From: Streptomyces dioscori
Lineage (GTDB): Bacteria; Actinomycetota; Actinomycetes; Streptomycetales; Streptomycetaceae
DNA length: 64,000 nucleotides
Direction: 5' to 3'
Assembly (NCBI RefSeq): GCF_003024195.1
Contig: NZ_KZ679047.1
Span: forward strand, 296,734-360,733
In this document: positions 61,329-64,000 of the stretch, in pieces
Layout: every line of letters starts with the position of its first letter
Position numbering within the stretch: the stretch's first letter is position 1
Position numbers and translations under genes: made by a program
Notes under the pieces: model-generated
Database searches by the model: none
What the model was told of the DNA's origin: nothing
Seen by the model: the letters and a program-made list of their open reading frames with translations, nothing else

Positions 61329-61742
61329 TCAGTCCCGCGACTCCGGCCCGCCGGTCAACATCCGTCCCAGTACCGCCCGTTGAAGGGGCAGCACCTCGCC
61401 GTGCAGGGTGCGCCCCTTCGCCGTGAGGGACACACGGACGCCCCGCCGGTCCTCGGGGCACATGCAGCGCTCGACGAGGCCGTCCTTCTCCAGGCGGCCG
61501 ATCAGCCGGGACAGCGCGCTCTGGCTCAGATGCACCCGTTCGGCGATCTCCTGGACGCGGTAGGCGTTTCCGCCGTCCACGGACGCGCCCGTGGCCAGCA
61601 CGTCCAAAACCTCGAAGTCACTTGCCCCCAGGCCGTGTTGGTGCAGTGCGCGGTCGAGTTCGCACAGGGTGCGCGCATGTACCGCGAGGATGTCGCGCCA
61701 CCGGTCCACGAGGCCCTGCTCGGCCCTCTCCACAGCCGCCAT
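61329..61742 (-). CDS. MarR-family transcriptional regulator (copy 2)
   Basis: A 137-residue regulator with the same layout as the copy at 5107: dimerisation helix LVDRWRDILAVHARTLCELD, recognition RVHLSQSALSRLIGRLEKDG and wing EDRRGVRVSLTAKG. The two share long identical blocks (GLGASDFEVLD, HLSQSALSRLIGRLEK), so they arose by duplication or from closely related donors. No clear operator palindrome like that of copy 1 is seen in front of it, which suggests a different target set. Confidence 0.92.
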   Translation of the reverse strand: MAAVERAEQGLVDRWRDILAVHARTLCELDRALHQHGLGASDFEVLDVLATGASVDGGNAYRVQEIAERVHLSQSALSRLIGRLEKDGLVERCMCPEDRRGVRVSLTAKGRTLHGEVLPLQRAVLGRMLTGGPESRD

Positions 61743-61867
61743 GGCCGCACTTTAGCAAGGCCCCGACACCGGCCCCGGACTCGGACTCACCCCGGGGACC
61801 GGCCTCGGCACCGTACGCCCGGCGGGCTCACTTGCCCCGCCGGACGCACAGCTGTGACACTCCCCGT

Positions 61868-62152
61868 ATGGAACACACCGGGGGGCGGCGGACTCAGTCC
61901 GAGCGGGACGCGATCACCGTGGAGATCGGATACGCCCTGGCCAGCGCCGTGTTCGCCGCGGCCGTGCTGTTCGGGGTGCTGGCCGGTCCCGCACTGCTCT
62001 TCGACCTGCCGACCACGGTCGAGAAGGTCCTTCTCATCGCCGGGACGGCGCTCGCGGCCGTCCTCTTCTTCCTGCGGGTCATCTCGGTGCTGATGCGTTT
62101 CCGGCAGGAGTCTCAGCCCAGCCAGCCCGGTCGGACCAGCCCCGACTCGTAG
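61868..62152 (+). CDS. Small membrane protein (DUF6332-like)
   Basis: A 94-residue protein with two membrane spans (ALASAVFAAAVLFGVLAGPALL and VLLIAGTALAAVLFFLRVIS). The N-terminal stretch GGRRTQSERDAITVEIGY precedes the first span and resembles the Streptomyces family DUF6332. Function unknown. Its C-terminal 13 codons overlap the 3' end of the opposite response-regulator gene by 40 bases. Confidence 0.72.
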   Translation: MEHTGGRRTQSERDAITVEIGYALASAVFAAAVLFGVLAGPALLFDLPTTVEKVLLIAGTALAAVLFFLRVISVLMRFRQESQPSQPGRTSPDS

Positions 62153-62778
62153 GCCAGCACGACCAGTTGGGCGCGGTCACGGGCGCCCAGCTTGACCATG
62201 GTGCGGCTGACGTGGGTCTTGGCCGTCAGAGGGCTCACCACCAGGCGCCGCGCGATCTCGTCGTTCGACAGCCCGATGCCGACCAGCGCCATCACCTCCC
62301 GCTCCCGCTCGGTGAGTTCGCCGAGCGCGTCCGCCGCGGCCGGCTCCTTCGAGCGGGCCGCGAACTCGGCGATGAGCCGGCGCGTCACCCCCGGCGAGAG
62401 GAGCGCGTCGCCCTCGACCACCGCCCTGACGGCACGCAGGAGTTCCTCCGGTTCGGTGTCCTTGACTAGGAAGCCGGACGCCCCGGAACGGATCGCCTCG
62501 AAGACGTACTCGTCGAGTTCGAACGTGGTGAGCATGACGACCTTCACGTCCGCCAGGTCCGGCGCGTCCGTGATGTGGCGCGTCGCGGCGAGGCCGTCGA
62601 GCACCGGCATACGGATGTCCATCAGGACGACGTCGGGCCGCAGTTGGCGTACTCCCCGCAGGGCCTGTGCCCCGTCCGCGGCCTCTCCGGCCACCTCGAT
62701 GTCCGGCTGGGCGTCCAGCAGTGCCTTGAATCCCGCGCGGACCAATGACTGGTCGTCGGCGAGCAGTACGCGGATCAC
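62113..62778 (-). CDS. NarL/LuxR-family response regulator
   Basis: A 221-residue regulator: a receiver with phosphoacceptor in DVVLMDIRMP and Lys in FLVKDTEP, then a LuxR helix-turn-helix (LTEREREVMALVGIGLSNDE, VSPLTAKTHVSRTM). GTG start at 62778 overlaps the kinase stop. Together with the following histidine kinase it forms a two-component pair. The signal and target are unknown; such pairs often respond to envelope stress or antibiotics. Confidence 0.94.
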   Translation of the reverse strand: MIRVLLADDQSLVRAGFKALLDAQPDIEVAGEAADGAQALRGVRQLRPDVVLMDIRMPVLDGLAATRHITDAPDLADVKVVMLTTFELDEYVFEAIRSGASGFLVKDTEPEELLRAVRAVVEGDALLSPGVTRRLIAEFAARSKEPAAADALGELTEREREVMALVGIGLSNDEIARRLVVSPLTAKTHVSRTMVKLGARDRAQLVVLAYESGLVRPGWLG

Positions 62779-64000
62779 CGGTCCTCCTCGGGGATGCGGG
62801 ACTTGTTCAGCGGCAGCACGGCAAGCACGCGGAACCCGCCGTCCTGCCGGGGTCCGGCCTCGATGGTGCCACCGAGCGCCGCCGCGCGCTCCCGCATTCC
62901 GGCCAGTCCGTTGCCGCTGCCGCCCGCTTCCTCGCCGGTCGCCGGACCGTCGTCGTCGATCCGGAGCCGCAGGGCGTCGCCCGTCCGGTCGACCCGTACG
63001 CGTGCGCGGCGGGACCCGGAATGCCGTACGACGTTGGTCAACGCCTCCTGGACGATGCGGAAGGCCGCGAGATCGGCGCCCGGCAGGAGCTTCCCGTTCC
63101 CGTCCGGGTTCTCGACGGTGACGGTCAGACCGGCGCCCGCTGCCTGTTCCACCAATTCGGGGAGCCGGTCGAGGCCGGGCGCCGGAGCGCGGGGCGCGTC
63201 CCCGGGCGTGCGGAGCGTGTCGAGCACCTGGCGGACCTCTCCCAGCGCCTCCTTGCTCGCGGCCTTGATGGTGGTGAGCGCGCTACGTGCCTGCTCCGGA
63301 TCGGAGTCGAGCAGGGCGAGGCCGACTCCCGCCTGGACGTTGATGACCGAGATGCTGTGCGCCAGGACGTCGTGCAGTTCGCGGGCGATCCGCAGCCTCT
63401 CCTCGTCGGCGCGCCGCCCGGCCGCCTGCCGGCGTTCCGCCCGGTCGCGGTCCCACTGCTGCCGGCGGGCGCGGGCCAGCTCGGAGACCGCGAGGATCGC
63501 CACGATCCAGGCGGCGATGGCGACCTCCTCGCCCCATGACGAGGCCGGGTCGCCCTCCGGTGGCAGCCAGCGGTGGAGCCAGTGCCCCACCAGGAGATGG
63601 ACCGTCCACAGGGTGCCGAGCGCGGCCCACGCGAGCCGGCGGTGCCCGGCGACGACCGCGCTGAAGCAGGCGAGCGCGACCGTGAGGAAGACCGGCCCGT
63701 ACGGATATCCCGCACTGAAGTAGACGAGGGCCGAGGCCGCGGTGCCGCACATCACCAGTGCCGGGTACCGCTGCCGCCACAGGAGCAGGAGCGCGCCGCC
63801 GAGGAGCAGGGTCCGCGCGAGGGCGTCGAGCTGTTCCCGCCCGGGCTGCGCCTCGGCGGCGAACTTGCTGCCGACCATGACGAACGCGGCGAGGAGCAGC
63901 GTCGAACGCCACGGCCACCGCGAGTGGTGGCCGCCGCCCGCTTCCTCCTCCCCGCGGTGGTTCCACCACGGGGGCCCTTGCCACCGACCCCCCGGTGGGC
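62775..64000 (-). CDS. Sensor histidine kinase of the HisKA_3 (NarX-like) class, 5' end beyond the window
   Basis: The visible 408 residues, read through the window edge, begin with an acidic/His linker (WWNHRGEEEAGGHH), continue with five or six membrane spans, and end in the kinase. The dimerisation box is ARELHDVLAHSISVINVQAG (phosphoacceptor His), followed by the N box IVQEALTNVVRHSG, and the G1 (IDDDGPATG) and G2 boxes (GNGLAGMRERA). The true start lies outside the window, because the frame stays open upstream of the ATG at 63878. Its stop overlaps the response-regulator start by four bases. Confidence 0.92.
   Translation of the reverse strand, partial: PPGGRWQGPPWWNHRGEEEAGGGHHSRWPWRSTLLLAAFVMVGSKFAAEAQPGREQLDALARTLLLGGALLLLWRQRYPALVMCGTAASALVYFSAGYPYGPVFLTVALACFSAVVAGHRRLAWAALGTLWTVHLLVGHWLHRWLPPEGDPASSWGEEVAIAAWIVAILAVSELARARRQQWDRDRAERRQAAGRRADEERLRIARELHDVLAHSISVINVQAGVGLALLDSDPEQARSALTTIKAASKEALGEVRQVLDTLRTPGDAPRAPAPGLDRLPELVEQAAGAGLTVTVENPDGNGKLLPGADLAAFRIVQEALTNVVRHSGSRRARVRVDRTGDALRLRIDDDGPATGEEAGGSGNGLAGMRERAAALGGTIEAGPRQDGGFRVLAVLPLNKSRIPEEDR

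Overview
The window reads as chromosomal DNA from a Streptomyces-like actinomycete. The base composition is very GC-rich, codons end almost always in G or C, and GTG starts and 4-base stop/start overlaps (GTGA, ATGA) are frequent. Many genes belong to actinomycete-typical families: BldB-free regulators of the LacI, ROK, DeoR, MarR, AraC, TetR and PucR types, monomeric isocitrate dehydrogenase, TerD-domain proteins and apolipoprotein N-acyltransferase. I see no rRNA, tRNA, CRISPR array, transposase, prophage or polyketide/peptide synthase genes. About 58 genes are called, the first and last being cut by the window edges.

Region by region. 1-3123: the end of a sugar ABC importer (binding protein, two permeases) with its LacI-type regulator. 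3133-8631: an SseB-like gene, a manganese-type (yybP-ykoY) riboswitch in front of a UPF0016/GDT1 cation transporter, a VOC protein with a MarR regulator and operator, an AraC regulator, a second SseB-like gene and a flavin monooxygenase/acyl-CoA dehydrogenase-like enzyme. 8757-14773: a secreted alpha-amylase with duplicated starch-binding modules and MalR-type operator heptamers, an intracellular GH29 fucosidase and an NCS1 permease. 14911-21762: isocitrate dehydrogenase, then an MHS-family transporter facing a PucR-type regulator and a 3-hydroxybutyrate dehydrogenase. 21823-31794: Nudix hydrolase, Lnt, O-antigen-ligase-like protein, racemase, glycosyltransferase, double TerD protein, MOSC protein and small membrane proteins. 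31973-36868: an unusual beta-helix/AAA+ fusion facing a multi-spanning membrane alpha/beta hydrolase. 37174-41603: DeoR regulator, SRPBCC protein, cysteine desulfhydrase-like PLP enzyme with a tiny coupled upstream ORF, and an anti-sigma-type ATPase, all separated by repeat-rich spacers. 41914-48071: a SHOCT/ABC ATPase/FtsX-type permease operon diverging from a TetR/DUF4865/phosphotriesterase operon. 48183-52859: ROK regulator, AlkB-like dioxygenase, RlmG-like methyltransferase, AraC regulator and the wreck of a PhyH gene. 52938-58944: a CitA/CitB-type two-component system divergent from a tctCBA tricarboxylate transporter. 58945-64000: PRC-barrel/DUF2382 stress-type protein, a gene remnant, a beta-hydroxyacid dehydrogenase, a second MarR regulator, a small membrane protein and a NarL-type two-component system running off the end.

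Functional themes are nutrient acquisition (sugars, starch, tricarboxylates, ketone bodies, nucleobases) with a dedicated regulator beside each module, plus envelope and stress functions. Direct regulatory structure is visible in several places: the Mn riboswitch, starch-operon heptamers, a MarR palindrome, a TetR palindrome, a hairpin that covers the ribosome binding site of a 30-codon ORF, and a 13-bp inverted repeat in the tctC leader. A recurrent terminator-like element sharing the core GGGGCGCGGGGAAC occurs three times. No complete, clearly novel multi-gene system is evident; the best candidates for new biology are the beta-helix/AAA+ fusion and the coupled micro-ORF upstream of the cysteine-degrading enzyme.
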